Shown: positions 37,601-45,556, numbered from the stretch's first letter. The stretch: 64,000 nucleotides of DNA from Bradyrhizobium sp. CB1015 (GCF_025200925.1 NZ_CP104174.1:5022001-5086000), one strand, 5' to 3'. Translations and numbers: made by a program. The notes: generated from the letters alone by a model not told the origin.

Positions 37601-37995
37601 TCGCAGGAGGGGTCGAGCGCGTGAATGACGCTGCCGAGCCGCTCCGCCCTGTTCTCGCTCTCGGCGAGAAAGACGATGCCGCTGCGCCCGGACTGCTTCC
37701 ATTGCGCGAGCAGATGAAGGGCCATCATGCCGAGAGGCGACGAAGACGAGATCGTGGCGCGCTGCGATCCTTTGCTCTTCTTCGGCGGCTTCTTGGGCGC
37801 GCCTGCCTTCCTGGAAAGCCTCACTTGATCCCGTTTCTGCTCTTGAATCGCCGCAAACTGAACGCGAGCCGCCTTGATCTTCGAATCGGCAGCTCGCCGC
37901 CATGCATATGGGATTTGCCCTGCGAACGCACCCCTCCTCGGCAACGTTCGAGGCGCCGGCGCGATCCCGACGATCCGGCTCTCGGCCGTGAGCAT
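34621..37995 (-). CDS. Second Mfd-like SF2 DNA translocase (divergent paralogue)
   Basis: Up to 1124 residues. UvrB-like N-terminal part is weakly kept (PGGALFHGQTFEIFPAG, LGPFRIE). Motor is intact: VICGDVGFGKTEVALRA (about residue 628), DEEQHFGAAEKAKL, SATPIPRTL, ATNIVESGLDIPRANTIVV, QLRGRVGRGG, and the TRG-type region after it. Where Mfd has VHVDHGIGRFIGLQTL, this protein has VVHLQRGLAVLDGLQTI, so the RNA-polymerase contact is likely altered. C-terminal domain is shorter than in Mfd. The first ~60 residues are poorly conserved-looking and an internal start (for example at MMALHLLAQWK) is possible. Repair role inferred. Confidence 0.85.
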   Translation of the reverse strand: MLTAESRIVGIAPAPRTLPRRGAFAGQIPYAWRRAADSKIKAARVQFAAIQEQKRDQVRLSRKAGAPKKPPKKSKGSQRATISSSSPLGMMALHLLAQWKQSGRSGIVFLAESENRAERLGSVIHALDPSCEVLVFPRLNTLPFDQLEPSHELAGRRASVLRRLAKSKKPVFLVSTAEAVMERMPPPASLSRLSLSLKVGGTFSEHDLESRLESLGYDLDDEPDYPGGALFHGQTFEIFPAGALGPFRIEHSQHTIKRIVAFDPHEHRIIFETRELLVDPMSERLGLAAKGGKRASLFDYCAGAKWIADAGVPSHADGWLDTIEEAAPRSERQREYLGRSDWKRLSKGMKVLPRTAPFQAIPEFSKLTSSRKALRAFVEDMRRAGSRLILVAAHEDDVRVMERMSGVKAERCEDWEEASRGRGGEAALLADLDAGFVVPGKKPLVVVTASDVLGSRAHHPQPMARAWSAAFDHADAPEQGTVVVHLQRGLAVLDGLQTINTGGGAMREMIRLKFAGDNAVLVPPPDLALMWPYAAELGKLSLDKADGSTWWARRSEAEREIQIAGKALAKHISQRRRRRGEKLVPPGSAYEKFVARFPYFTTIDQAQAIRDVLDDLASGHPMDRVICGDVGFGKTEVALRATAAVVLSGKQVAVAVPTTVLARQHVATFQKRFAPFGIEVGNLSRATSGAALRETKGGLRSGRIKVVIGTQALTGKDVRFDDLGLVIVDEEQHFGAAEKAKLAGLAKNVHVLMMSATPIPRTLAAGLAGFRDLSVIASPPVHRLPVATRIAPLSDAAIASAMLREQRRHGQSFLICPRIQDLDPMLTRVRAVAPDLRIVCLHGRLAADEIDDRMMSFVEGHADVLLATNIVESGLDIPRANTIVVCWPEKFGLAQLHQLRGRVGRGGIRAFAHLLTETESGQSEKRLAVLEEFSRPGAGFAISERDLDLRGAGDLFSEQQSGHVQVFGPVLYSHLLKMASEKTDEQQAALWVPDLNLPVGDMLPASYVQSEPVRLELYARAARCNDEDDLDDLEEETSRRFGPLPKVARDFFAAAKLRIECKRRGIIRLDVGPEAAAATFLPGRLRKSRGKSLQRDGDRVVYHAKTQDAPFERVEELFELLDEG

Positions 37996-38004
37996 GGCGG
38001 CACG

Positions 38005-38037
38005 AAAAAGCCCCAGCGCTTGGAGCCACGCTGGGGC
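38005..38037 (-). terminator. Intrinsic terminator just upstream of the Mfd-like gene
   Basis: Read on the minus strand: GCCCCAGCG, loop, GCGCTGGGGC, then TTTTT. The U-tract ends only 10 bases before ATG 37995. It would stop transcripts entering from upstream on that strand, so it either ends a short RNA encoded at about 38040-38200 or acts as a leader attenuator. Confidence 0.7.
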
Positions 38038-38236
38038 GTTCGTTCGAAATGAATCGGTTAAGCAATGAGGTCTTCATAGCAGCGGTTTCGCCGCGCGCTT
38101 GTGAACTGGTTCACACGCCAGGTTCCAGTACTGGCCGATCGGACTACTTCCGGTCAGGCCGGAACGGGCTACCGCATCGCCCGGTTTGAGCGCGCGCACG
38201 CTACGCGCTAGGGTGCCTGCTTTAACGGAGGCTCAT

Positions 38237-38476
38237 TTGAAACCATTCATTTTCATCGGCACCTTCGCGCTGCTTGCGACGGTCCCTGCACACGCACAGA
38301 CGCTAGTCGATCCCAACAAGGTCGCTCCCGAATACCGCGAGGCGGCCGAGAAGCGCCGGGCCGAGCAGTTGCGCCAGCGCGAATGCGCGTTGAAGGCGGA
38401 TCTCGAGAAGGTGCTGCCGAGGGATCGCACCGCCTTTCTCAATCATTGCCTGGAGACGATGGCGGCCAAGCAATAA
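38237..38476 (+). CDS. Small exported hypothetical protein
   Basis: 79 residues from a TTG start at 38237, which has GGAGG 6-7 bases upstream. Signal peptide KPFIFIGTFALLATVPAHAQ with an AxA-type cleavage site, then a charged helical part with two Cys (RQRECALKADLEKVLP; FLNHCLETMAAKQ) that may pair. No family recognised. Starting at an upstream in-frame codon would bury the signal peptide. Confidence 0.65.
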   Translation: MKPFIFIGTFALLATVPAHAQTLVDPNKVAPEYREAAEKRRAEQLRQRECALKADLEKVLPRDRTAFLNHCLETMAAKQ

Positions 38477-38630
38477 CAGCTGGCCGACTGTTCCAACCGT
38501 CGTCGTCCGCGACCGGCCGATGGCGCGACCGCGCGATGTCTGCCGGCATCCCGCCTCGACGGTATTCAAGCTTTCTTCAGACATTTCGGATCAGCTGACG
38601 ATCCATTTTCAAAATGATTTTTGTCCGCGC

Positions 38631-38915
38631 ATGAGTTCGGTCCAGATTCAGTGCACGCGGTGCAAGAACGTGTTTCGCGATCGCGCGGGGCGGTTGCAGG
38701 ACGGCTATTCCAGGCAATGTCCGAGCTGCGAAGTGGTGCTGTTCTTCGCCGAGGACTCTCAACATCCCTTCATCAAGCGGGCGATGCGCAATGCGCGCCA
38801 GGTCCGCAAGCAGATGCGGGAGCTCCAGGCCGCGAAGCTTGCCGCCCCCGAGCCGGAGGTGGCGCAGTCGAGAAGATTTGCCGGACGTACGCGAACGGCG
38901 ACGCGCGAGGACTAG
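38631..38915 (+). CDS. Small zinc-ribbon protein
   Basis: 94 residues from ATG 38631. Two CxxC pairs, IQCTRCKNVFRDR and RQCPSCEVVLFF, form a zinc ribbon in the first 40 residues, followed by a basic helix (RAMRNARQVRKQMRELQAAKL) and a basic tail (RRFAGRTRTATRED). Similar to MJ0042/FmdB-type ribbons, probably nucleic-acid or protein binding. Ends 5 bases from the convergent Nudix gene. Confidence 0.75.
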   Translation: MSSVQIQCTRCKNVFRDRAGRLQDGYSRQCPSCEVVLFFAEDSQHPFIKRAMRNARQVRKQMRELQAAKLAAPEPEVAQSRRFAGRTRTATRED

Positions 38916-38919
38916 CAGC

Positions 38920-39312
38920 TCAGCTACGCCGCCGCTTCCGCGGAAACAGGCGGTCGCGGATGTAGCGCGAGGTCGCCGTCAGGCGGATGCCACGGGGCTT
39001 GTGCCAGGCGGCGCGGTCGATCTCCTTCTTGTCGCCGATGGCCAACCTGCCCTTGGCGGACTTGGCGATGAAGATCGCGTCGCTCATCTTGCGGCCGGAG
39101 CGCTTGTTCCTCGCCTTCACTTCCTTCCAGAGGCTGATCCTGCCGAGCTTCAGCTTGGGCAGCTCCTCCTTGATCTCCCGACGCAGGCAGTCCTTCTCCG
39201 ACTCGCGCGCACGCTTGCGGCCGCCCGGAAACATCCACAGGCCGTCCGACCGGCGTCTGACCAACAATACCTTGCCGCGCCTGGCGGCAACCAGCTTGGA
39301 AGACTTCGCCAT
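38920..39312 (-). CDS. Nudix hydrolase
   Basis: 130 residues. The Nudix box is complete: the G-x5-E-x7-RE-U-x-EE pattern is met by GRKRARESEKDCLRREIKEE near residues 31-50. It cleaves nucleoside diphosphates linked to another group; the actual substrate is unknown. Strongly basic C-terminus (RYIRDRLFPRKRRRS). Convergent with the zinc-ribbon gene. Confidence 0.88.
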   Translation of the reverse strand: MAKSSKLVAARRGKVLLVRRRSDGLWMFPGGRKRARESEKDCLRREIKEELPKLKLGRISLWKEVKARNKRSGRKMSDAIFIAKSAKGRLAIGDKKEIDRAAWHKPRGIRLTATSRYIRDRLFPRKRRRS

Positions 39313-39442
39313 TGCTGCCGTTGTCGAAAACAGAATCGACCCAATGGTAACTTGTCTAGTCGAACAGACAAGTTAGCGGCGCGCCTTGATCACAGACCGC
39401 GAGCTATCCGGTGGGGGCAGACACCGCGTCGGCGGCACGAGA

Positions 39443-40522
39443 TCAACCCTTCCCCGTCTCGGCCCGGTCCTCGGTCCTGATCCAGGCCATCATCATTTCC
39501 CAGGCCACCGACAGGATGATCGGTCCGATGAACAGTCCGATGATGCCGTGGGCCAGCGTGCCGCCGATGACGCCGACGAAGATCACGATGGTCGGGGTGG
39601 TCAGGCCGCGGCCCATGACGAGCGGCTTCAGCATGGTGTCGATGAAGCCGACCAGGACGAAGAACACGGTGAGCAGCAGCGCCGTGGTGACGTCCTTGGC
39701 GGTCCAGATCCAGATGATCACCGGCAGCAGCACCAGGAAAGCACCTATCTGCACGATCGAGAGCAGCAGCACGATGAAGGCAAGAAGGCCCGCGCTCGGC
39801 ACCGACGCGAGCTTGAAGCCGATGCCGGCCAGCAGCGCCTGCACGATCGCAACGCCGATCACGCCCTGCGCCACGGCGCGGATGGTCGCACCGGCCAGCG
39901 AGAGAAAATGCTCGCTCTGCTCCGGCACGATCCGAAACAGAAAGCCGCGGCCGGCGGCGACCAGGCGCGGCCCGTGCGGAAACAGGAAGCCCGCCACGAA
40001 CACCGAGACGAGAAACTGGAGCGTACCGACGCCGGCGTCGCCCGCGAGCGAGAGCAGCGGGCCGGCCAACGGCTGGAGATACGGCGCCACCTCGCGCACC
40101 ACCGCCCGAACGTTGTTGTACGCCTGGTCCCAGAGCTCGTAGAGCCAGGGGCCGACCAGCGGCCACGACTTGAGCTGCTCCGGGGCCGATTGGAGCACGA
40201 GGTCGCCGGTGCCGAGCTGGTGCGCCAGCTCACGCACGCCGTCCACCGCGCTGATGCCGAGCCAGGTCGCCGGACCGATGACGATGCCCAGCGTGATCAG
40301 GGTCAGGATCGCGGCTGCGGTCTTGGGCCGGCCGCCCAGGATCTTGGCGACCCAGCTGAACGCCGGATAGAACGCGACCGCCAGCACGCCGCTCCAGGCC
40401 AGGATCGGCACGAACGGGCGGATGATCAGGAAGGTCCAGATGATCAGCAGGGCCAGCAGGCCGAGCCGGATCACGAGCTGGATGACGTCCTCACCCGTCA
40501 GCAGCTGACGGAGGCTTTTCAC
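39443..40522 (-). CDS. AI-2E family transporter (PerM/YdiK-like permease)
   Basis: 359 residues from GTG 40522 (VKSLRQLL); a longer frame from 40699 has no membrane-protein character upstream. Seven to eight hydrophobic segments (LGLLALLIIWTFLIIRPFVPILAWSGVLAVAFYP; AAAILTLITLGIVIGPATWL; GLLAFIVLLLSIVQIGAFLVLLPVIIWIW; VIGGTLAHGIIGLFIGPIIL). The family motif FxDxxLKPLVMGRG appears as GFIDTMLKPLVMGRG. Members export small molecules; AI-2 transport itself is not shown. Confidence 0.88.
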   Translation of the reverse strand: MKSLRQLLTGEDVIQLVIRLGLLALLIIWTFLIIRPFVPILAWSGVLAVAFYPAFSWVAKILGGRPKTAAAILTLITLGIVIGPATWLGISAVDGVRELAHQLGTGDLVLQSAPEQLKSWPLVGPWLYELWDQAYNNVRAVVREVAPYLQPLAGPLLSLAGDAGVGTLQFLVSVFVAGFLFPHGPRLVAAGRGFLFRIVPEQSEHFLSLAGATIRAVAQGVIGVAIVQALLAGIGFKLASVPSAGLLAFIVLLLSIVQIGAFLVLLPVIIWIWTAKDVTTALLLTVFFVLVGFIDTMLKPLVMGRGLTTPTIVIFVGVIGGTLAHGIIGLFIGPIILSVAWEMMMAWIRTEDRAETGKG

Positions 40523-40840
40523 GGGCACAGCTTTCCTTGCGGCATGAACGCAACTTCCGCGCTTGCGGGCCCAGCCGTTATTGCCAGCAACGCATCTGGC
40601 GTCAAGACGACTGGAACTGGCGACAGCCCCGACGAGGAACAGATCGGGCCAGTCTGCATTCCGAGACCATGACCGTCCCTCCGAGACAGCCTGACGCACG
40701 GGCGGGAATGCACCGCGGTTGCCCGCGCTCCAACCCGGCTTGGCTAACGCCCGTTAACCGGATTTCCCGGCGCCAGTTTACGTCGCTGCAAACGCTGGTG
40801 ACTACCTTCCGTTTGCAGTCACCGAAACGCATTCTGGACC

Positions 40841-41068
40841 ATGGCCAACAGCATCTGGACGATCGAAGAATTCAGCTGTGCGAGTTGCGGCATGAACTAC
40901 ACCGCGACCAAAGAGGAGCACAGCGAGGCCCACAGCGGCAGCTTCAAATGCGGCATCTGCAACGGCGTCGTGCACGCCTGGTCCGGCAAGCATCATTTCT
41001 TCGGCTGGCAGGCCGTGAAGACGAAGCCGCCTGTGTTCGGGAGGCGCTGGGCCGGCGTCGAGTGGTAA
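40841..41068 (+). CDS. Small zinc-ribbon protein
   Basis: 75 residues with two Cys pairs (FSCASCGMNYTAT and FKCGICNGVVHAW) separated by a His/Glu-containing loop, a typical zinc ribbon, followed by an aromatic-rich tail (HHFFGWQAVKTKPPVFGRRWAG). Function unknown; probably cytoplasmic. Confidence 0.75.
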   Translation: MANSIWTIEEFSCASCGMNYTATKEEHSEAHSGSFKCGICNGVVHAWSGKHHFFGWQAVKTKPPVFGRRWAGVEW

Positions 41069-41170
41069 GCCGCCCGCGGTGACGCCGGATCGGCCGAATT
41101 GCACCGGCGCCGTTTGGACTCCGTTCACCGATCGCGGCTAGATCAGGACGGACCCTCCGCATCGAACACC

Positions 41171-41473
41171 ATGGCCGACCTTAACGCTGTCCTGACCAGG
41201 CTCAACGACCGTCTGCTCCGCCTCGAGGGCGAGCTGTTCGTGCTGCGCTCGCTGGCGCGCGCGACGTTGACCGCGGGCGACGACCATGCGGCACGCATGC
41301 GCAAGCTGGTCGAGGCCGCAAAAGTCGCGCTCGACGACGAGGCCAAGCGCCCTCTCGACAAGCCGACCCGTAAATATGTCGATGCGGCAACCGCACTGGT
41401 GGAGGAGCTGCTGGTCGAGCCGACGCCGGCGCGGCCGCTGTTCACGGTGATCGACGGCGGCCGGCGCGATTGA
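41171..41473 (+). CDS. Helical hypothetical protein
   Basis: 100 residues from ATG 41171. Nearly all helix: LNAVLTRLNDRLLRLEGELFVLRSLARATL then ARMRKLVEAAKVALDDEAKRPLDKP and a short beta-like end (RPLFTVIDGGRRD). Codon use matches the neighbours. No family recognised. Confidence 0.65.
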   Translation: MADLNAVLTRLNDRLLRLEGELFVLRSLARATLTAGDDHAARMRKLVEAAKVALDDEAKRPLDKPTRKYVDAATALVEELLVEPTPARPLFTVIDGGRRD

Positions 41474-41654
41474 GCGGTCAACGCGCCGGCGTGGCGATCA
41501 GCTAGCGTCCTTACAGGCCCGGCGGTTGCATGCCGTTGCGGCAGCACTGGCCGTCCGCATAATTAATTATACGCAAAGCCGTGGGGACAGAGCCCGCCGC
41601 CTCGTCCGTCATATTCGGGCCGTCGGTGCCAAGTCCGCGCACGACGCTGAGTTT

Positions 41655-41870
41655 CTAGATCGTGGAATTCTCCGCCTTGAGCCGACTGAGCCCCGCCTCG
41701 ATGATCGCGATCTCCTCGTCGATCTGGCCGATCGGCAGGCTGAAATCATAGCCGGACCGGCTCTTCAGATCGACCGCGAGCCGCTGCCTGTGCATCATCA
41801 GCTCGTCGAGTCCACGGCGGTTCTTCAGACGCACATAGGCGTCGACGATCTGCTGGATCGCGTTCGGCAT
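41655..41870 (-). CDS. Small hypothetical protein, two helices
   Basis: 71 residues from ATG 41870. MPNAIQQIVDAYVRLKNRRG is followed by LDELMMHRQRLAVDLKSR and DEEIAIIEAGLSRLKAENS, suggesting a helical hairpin. An extended upstream frame lacks coding character. Unknown role. Confidence 0.6.
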   Translation of the reverse strand: MPNAIQQIVDAYVRLKNRRGLDELMMHRQRLAVDLKSRSGYDFSLPIGQIDEEIAIIEAGLSRLKAENSTI

Positions 41871-42041
41871 GACATCTGTCCCGGCGAAAAGGCCCGGCGG
41901 CGCGCCCACGCCGGCGGACGATTTCGGTGTCGCGGTACGCAATACAAATCCGCGACGGATTCGTCGATACGCCAAGCTGGTTGAGATCGTGTTACCGTCC
42001 CATGATTTCGTGATGGGCGGGCATGAAAGGGCTGCCGGCGA

Positions 42042-42254
42042 TCACGCCAGATAGAGCGCCGGCGGCTCCTCGCCGTAATGGGCGCCATCATAGAAATTGA
42101 TCACCGGCCCCTGCGAGCAACGGTAGGTGTCCCAGGCCGGCCCCACTAAGGGCGCGCCCCCGGTCTCGGGCGGGACCGCCGGGTAAGGCCCGCCGGCTTG
42201 GGCCGAAATGGCCGCCATGAGTGTCGCGATAACGAAAAGCCCCATGCTGCGCAT
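42042..42254 (-). CDS. Small exported protein, single Cys
   Basis: 70 residues from ATG 42254. Signal peptide (MGLFVIATLMAAISAQAGG) then TYRCSQGPVINFYDGAHYGEEPPALYLA, a pattern I associate with short periplasmic proteins of Bradyrhizobium. Function unknown. Confidence 0.65.
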   Translation of the reverse strand: MRSMGLFVIATLMAAISAQAGGPYPAVPPETGGAPLVGPAWDTYRCSQGPVINFYDGAHYGEEPPALYLA

Positions 42255-42442
42255 GCGCTCGCTCCCGAGCCGGTATGATGCCCGGATGGAAGCAGCGGAC
42301 AGCTCGACCGCGCAATCCCAGAGTTCACGCAAACGGCGCCCGGCGCATTGTTGATAACCCACGCAAACGCTGCGCGGGTGGTGACAGGGCGTGCGGACGT
42401 GTTATCGGGGGATAACGCAGTTGCGAGACGGATCGGACACCC

Positions 42443-43030
42443 ATGCGCATTACCCTCGTCGGCTCCCGCCATTTCGGCGTGACCACCCTGAACATGCTCC
42501 GAGAGCACGGCGTCTCGGTCGTCCGGGTCGTGGTGGCCGACGCCGACGACCGCCTCGCCGCGGCGGCCAAGGCGGCGGGCATCGAGGTGGAGGTGCAAGC
42601 CAATCCCAAGCTGGTGGTCGCCTCCGAGATCGCTCCTGACACCGATCTGATCATCACCGCACACAGCCATGCCAGGATCGGCAAGGACGCGCTCGCCGCC
42701 GCCAGGTTCGGCGGGATCGGCTATCATCCCTCGCTGCTGCCGCGCCACCGCGGCAAGGCCGCGGTGGAATGGACCATCAAGGAAGGCGACCCGATCGCCG
42801 GCGGCACCATCTATCATCTCGCCGACCGCATGGATGCCGGCGCCATCGCTGCGCAGGACTGGTGCTTCGTCAAGAAGGGCGAGACCGCACGGGAGCTTTG
42901 GGAGCGCGCGCTGGCGCCGCTCGGGCTCAAATTGCTGGCCGACGTGATCGATTACATCAAGGTTCACAAGGCGCTGCCGTCCAAGGTCCAGGACGAGCAG
43001 TTCGCGACCTCGGCGCCGAGTCTCTCCTGA
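42443..43030 (+). CDS. Formyltransferase-fold protein
   Basis: 195 residues with a formyl-transferase N-terminal-type domain: MRITLVGSRHFGVTTLNMLR, DTDLIITAHSHARIGKDAL, then GIGYHPSLLPRHRGKAAVEW with the catalytic HPS-LLP-xxRG motif, and GGTIYHLADRMDAGAI with the conserved Asp. It resembles the catalytic half of methionyl-tRNA formyltransferase or GAR transformylase, but lacks the C-terminal tRNA-binding domain. Substrate, probably formyl-THF plus an amine or sugar nucleotide, is not determined. Confidence 0.82.
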   Translation: MRITLVGSRHFGVTTLNMLREHGVSVVRVVVADADDRLAAAAKAAGIEVEVQANPKLVVASEIAPDTDLIITAHSHARIGKDALAAARFGGIGYHPSLLPRHRGKAAVEWTIKEGDPIAGGTIYHLADRMDAGAIAAQDWCFVKKGETARELWERALAPLGLKLLADVIDYIKVHKALPSKVQDEQFATSAPSLS

Positions 43031-43201
43031 CGTTTACCCTTAACGTGAGGCCGCATTGATTCTGCTTGAAAAATTGGAGTCAAAAGCGCAAATAAACCAT
43101 TGTTCCCACAGGAACAATTTTCGCTTTGGCATCGCAACAAATTTCCGTCACATTTCGTCCGAATAAGCGTCAGTATCTCAGACACGTTCGAGGACGAATT
43201 C

Positions 43202-43552
43202 ATGCGTTTTGGTCGCATTGCGGTGTTCTGTGCCGCCTCAGTTTTCGCCGGCACCCTCGCCGCCCCCGCCTTCGCTCAGAATCCCTATGACGGCAATTGG
43301 CAAGTCACCATTGTGACCAAGAGCGGTTCGTGCGAGCCGACCGCAAGCTCCATGCTGACGGTTGCCGACGGCAAGATCACCGCGCCCGGCGCTAACGTTT
43401 CCGGCACCATCGGCAGTGGGGGACTTGTGAAAGTTTCGATCAATGGTGCATATGCCAACGGTCAACTCAACGGCAACGCCGGATCGGGGAAGTGGAATGG
43501 AGCATCTGCAGGCATACCGTGCAGCGGGCGGTGGGAAGCATCGCGCCAATAA
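43202..43552 (+). CDS. Small exported beta-rich protein
   Basis: 116 residues from ATG 43202. Signal peptide FCAASVFAGTLAAPAFAQ, then a beta-rich region (YDGNWQVTIVTKSGSCEP... GKWNGASAGIPCSGRWEASRQ) with two Cys likely bonded. I know it only as an uncharacterised type. The next gene starts inside its 3' end in another frame. Confidence 0.7.
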   Translation: MRFGRIAVFCAASVFAGTLAAPAFAQNPYDGNWQVTIVTKSGSCEPTASSMLTVADGKITAPGANVSGTIGSGGLVKVSINGAYANGQLNGNAGSGKWNGASAGIPCSGRWEASRQ

Positions 43553-44042
43553 GTCAATTGAGGCTCGCGCCCGGAACCGGCGGCTGCTGATCGCGGCCGC
43601 CGTTTTGTTTGCGGCAGGGATCGCCACGACCCAAAGCAAGGCCCAGTCCGGCCCGTTCGCCCCAATGGCGGGCAGCTGGAGCGGCGGTGGCACTGTCACG
43701 CTGGATGATGGCTCGACCGAACGGATCCGCTGCCGGGCCAAATACGCTCCGATCGGACCCACCATGGAACTGTCACTGACCTGCGCCAGCGACGCCTACA
43801 AGTTCAACCTCGGCGCCAACGTGAGGGCCGAGAGCGGCGCCATCACCGGCAGCTGGTCCGAGACCAGCCGCAACATCTCCGGCGCGCTCCAGGGTCGTGG
43901 CGGCGGCGGAAACTTCGAGGTGGTCGCCTCCACCGCCGGCTTCAACGCCAACATCTCCGTCAAGACGTCCGGCAACAAGCAGAACGTCGCGATCCGCGCG
44001 GACAGCCAGTTCCGCGGGGCGAACATCTCGATGTCGAAGTAA
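43497..44042 (+). CDS. Exported beta-rich protein, start uncertain
   Basis: Up to 181 residues from ATG 43497, overlapping the previous gene by 56 bases. A hydrophobic signal (LLIAAAVLFAAGIATTQSKAQ) precedes a repeated beta pattern (GSWSGGGTVTLDDGSTERIRC; ITGSWSETSRNISGALQGRGGGGNF; AGFNANISVKTSGNKQNVAI). The true start may be a later non-ATG codon. Likely co-transcribed with the preceding gene and ended by a strong terminator. Function unknown. Confidence 0.65.
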   Translation: MEHLQAYRAAGGGKHRANKSIEARARNRRLLIAAAVLFAAGIATTQSKAQSGPFAPMAGSWSGGGTVTLDDGSTERIRCRAKYAPIGPTMELSLTCASDAYKFNLGANVRAESGAITGSWSETSRNISGALQGRGGGGNFEVVASTAGFNANISVKTSGNKQNVAIRADSQFRGANISMSK

Positions 44043-44063
44043 GACGCCAGGTTGACACGACGA

Positions 44064-44096
44064 TCGATCCGGCGCCCGCGCCGGGTCGATTTTTTA
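44064..44096 (+). terminator. Strong intrinsic terminator
   Basis: GATCGATCCGGCGC pairs with GCGCCGGGTCGAT around a 2-base-centred loop, followed by TTTTTT. It ends the two exported-protein genes and lies against the stop codon of the convergent RidA-like gene. Confidence 0.85.
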
Positions 44097-44492
44097 TGTG
44101 CCGGGCACGAACGCCGTGACCTCGATCTCGACCTTGGCCCGCTCGTCCACAAGGCCTCCGATATAGAGCAGCGTCGAGGGCGGAAAATTGCGCCCGAGCG
44201 TTTCCTTCCAGGCCGCGCCAATGCCGGCACCTGCCGCTTCGTATTCGGCGCGGCTGGTCAGGTACCAGGTCAGGCGAACAATGTGCTCGGGGCCGGCGCT
44301 GGCCTCGCCCAGCAGCTTGACGATCCGCTTCAGCGCAGTCGCGACCTGGGCCGCCATGTCGGGCCCGTAATTGCCGGCCTCGTCGCCGCCGGTTTGGCCG
44401 GCCAGAACCACCCACCGGCCTGGCCCTTCCACCACGACGCCATGGGAAAAGCCGCGCGGTTTTTTCCACTCGGCCGGCTGCAAGATGCGCAT
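44094..44492 (-). CDS. RidA (YjgF/Rid) family protein
   Basis: 132 residues from ATG 44492. Rid-family features: RGFSHGVVVEGPGRWVVLAGQTGGDEAG, ATALKRIVKLLGEASAGPEHIVRLTWYLT, and ALYIGGLV-type end (PPSTLLYIGGLVDERAKVEIEVTAFV) with the conserved Glu. RidA itself deaminates reactive enamines/imines; the subgroup here is undetermined because the catalytic Arg (usually in RS/AR before the C-terminal strand) is not obvious. Confidence 0.85.
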   Translation of the reverse strand: MRILQPAEWKKPRGFSHGVVVEGPGRWVVLAGQTGGDEAGNYGPDMAAQVATALKRIVKLLGEASAGPEHIVRLTWYLTSRAEYEAAGAGIGAAWKETLGRNFPPSTLLYIGGLVDERAKVEIEVTAFVPGT

Positions 44493-44643
44493 GGGCAACT
44501 CTCCCGATGTTTCTCGTTGTTCTTCGGCTGAGCCTTAACACGCCCACTTGCATCGCTGCATCCGCAGATTTGACCGTTGCAAACGGCGGCAATGTCGCCG
44601 ATACCGGCCGCCCCTCTCTATTCCCACACTGCCGCATCCGCAA

Positions 44644-45519
44644 ATGAGCACCACACCGTCGAAAATGATGGCTGCACTGTGGATGGCCGGCTGGCTGTCA
44701 CTGATGCTGGTCATGGCGGTGGCCGGGCGCGAGACCACGCGCGAGCTGAATGTTTTTCAGATCATGGAAGTGAGGTCGCTGGCCGGCTTCGTGTTGCTCT
44801 CACCGATGATCTACCGCGCCGGCGGCTTGAAGGTGCTCAAGACATCGCGGCTGCCGCAGCACGTCGCTCGCAATTTGGTGCACTATATTGCGCAGCTCGG
44901 CTGGTTCTTCGCACTGACGCTGATCCCGATTGGCCAGGTCGTTGCCATCGAGTTCACCATGCCGATCTGGACGGCCCTTCTCGCAGCAAGCTTCCTGTCC
45001 GAGCGGATGACACCATGGAAGACCGCCGCCATCGTGCTCGGCCTCGTCGGCGTCATTGTCATTGTCCGACCGGCGACGGGGGAGATCAATCCGGGCCAGC
45101 TCATCGCGCTTGGCGCGGCCATGGGATTCGGCGTCTCGATGGCGCAGGTCAAATCGCTGACCCGCACCGAGAGCGCGCTCTCGATCCTGTTCTGGATGCT
45201 GGTGGTGCAGTCGGTCGCAGGCTTCGTTCCGACGCTGTTCGTCTGGACCTGGCCATCGGCCTATGCCTGGGCCTGGGTCGGCGTGATCGCGGTCTGCGGC
45301 ACGTTCTCACACTATTGCCTCGCCAGCGCGATGCGCTACGCCGACGCGACGATCGTGGTTCCCATGGACTTCCTGCGGGTTCCATTGACTGCAACCGCCG
45401 GCTGGCTGCTGTATTCCGAACGGCTCGATGCCTGGACCGTGCTCGGCGCCGCGCTGATCCTGGTCGGCAATCTCCTTAATTTGAGACCCGCTTCGCCGCT
45501 TCCCGCCCGCGCAGGGTGA
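44644..45519 (+). CDS. DMT-superfamily (EamA) transporter
   Basis: 291 residues from ATG 44644, ten predicted membrane spans in two EamA halves. Signature stretches: LGWFFALTLIPIGQVVAIEFTMPIWTALLAASFLSERMT and, in the second half, HYCLASAMRYADATIVVPMDFLRVPLTATAGWLLYSERLD. The family exports metabolites and amino acids; substrate unknown. A longer in-frame start upstream lacks support. Confidence 0.9.
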   Translation: MSTTPSKMMAALWMAGWLSLMLVMAVAGRETTRELNVFQIMEVRSLAGFVLLSPMIYRAGGLKVLKTSRLPQHVARNLVHYIAQLGWFFALTLIPIGQVVAIEFTMPIWTALLAASFLSERMTPWKTAAIVLGLVGVIVIVRPATGEINPGQLIALGAAMGFGVSMAQVKSLTRTESALSILFWMLVVQSVAGFVPTLFVWTWPSAYAWAWVGVIAVCGTFSHYCLASAMRYADATIVVPMDFLRVPLTATAGWLLYSERLDAWTVLGAALILVGNLLNLRPASPLPARAG

Positions 45520-45556
45520 ACCTCGCGCCGCCTCGCGCGACAAAACCGAGTGGCCG

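Noticed and set aside
34558..38052. A 1164-codon plus-strand ORF
   Set aside because: Antisense shadow of the second Mfd-like gene; Arg/Asp-biased composition without domains.
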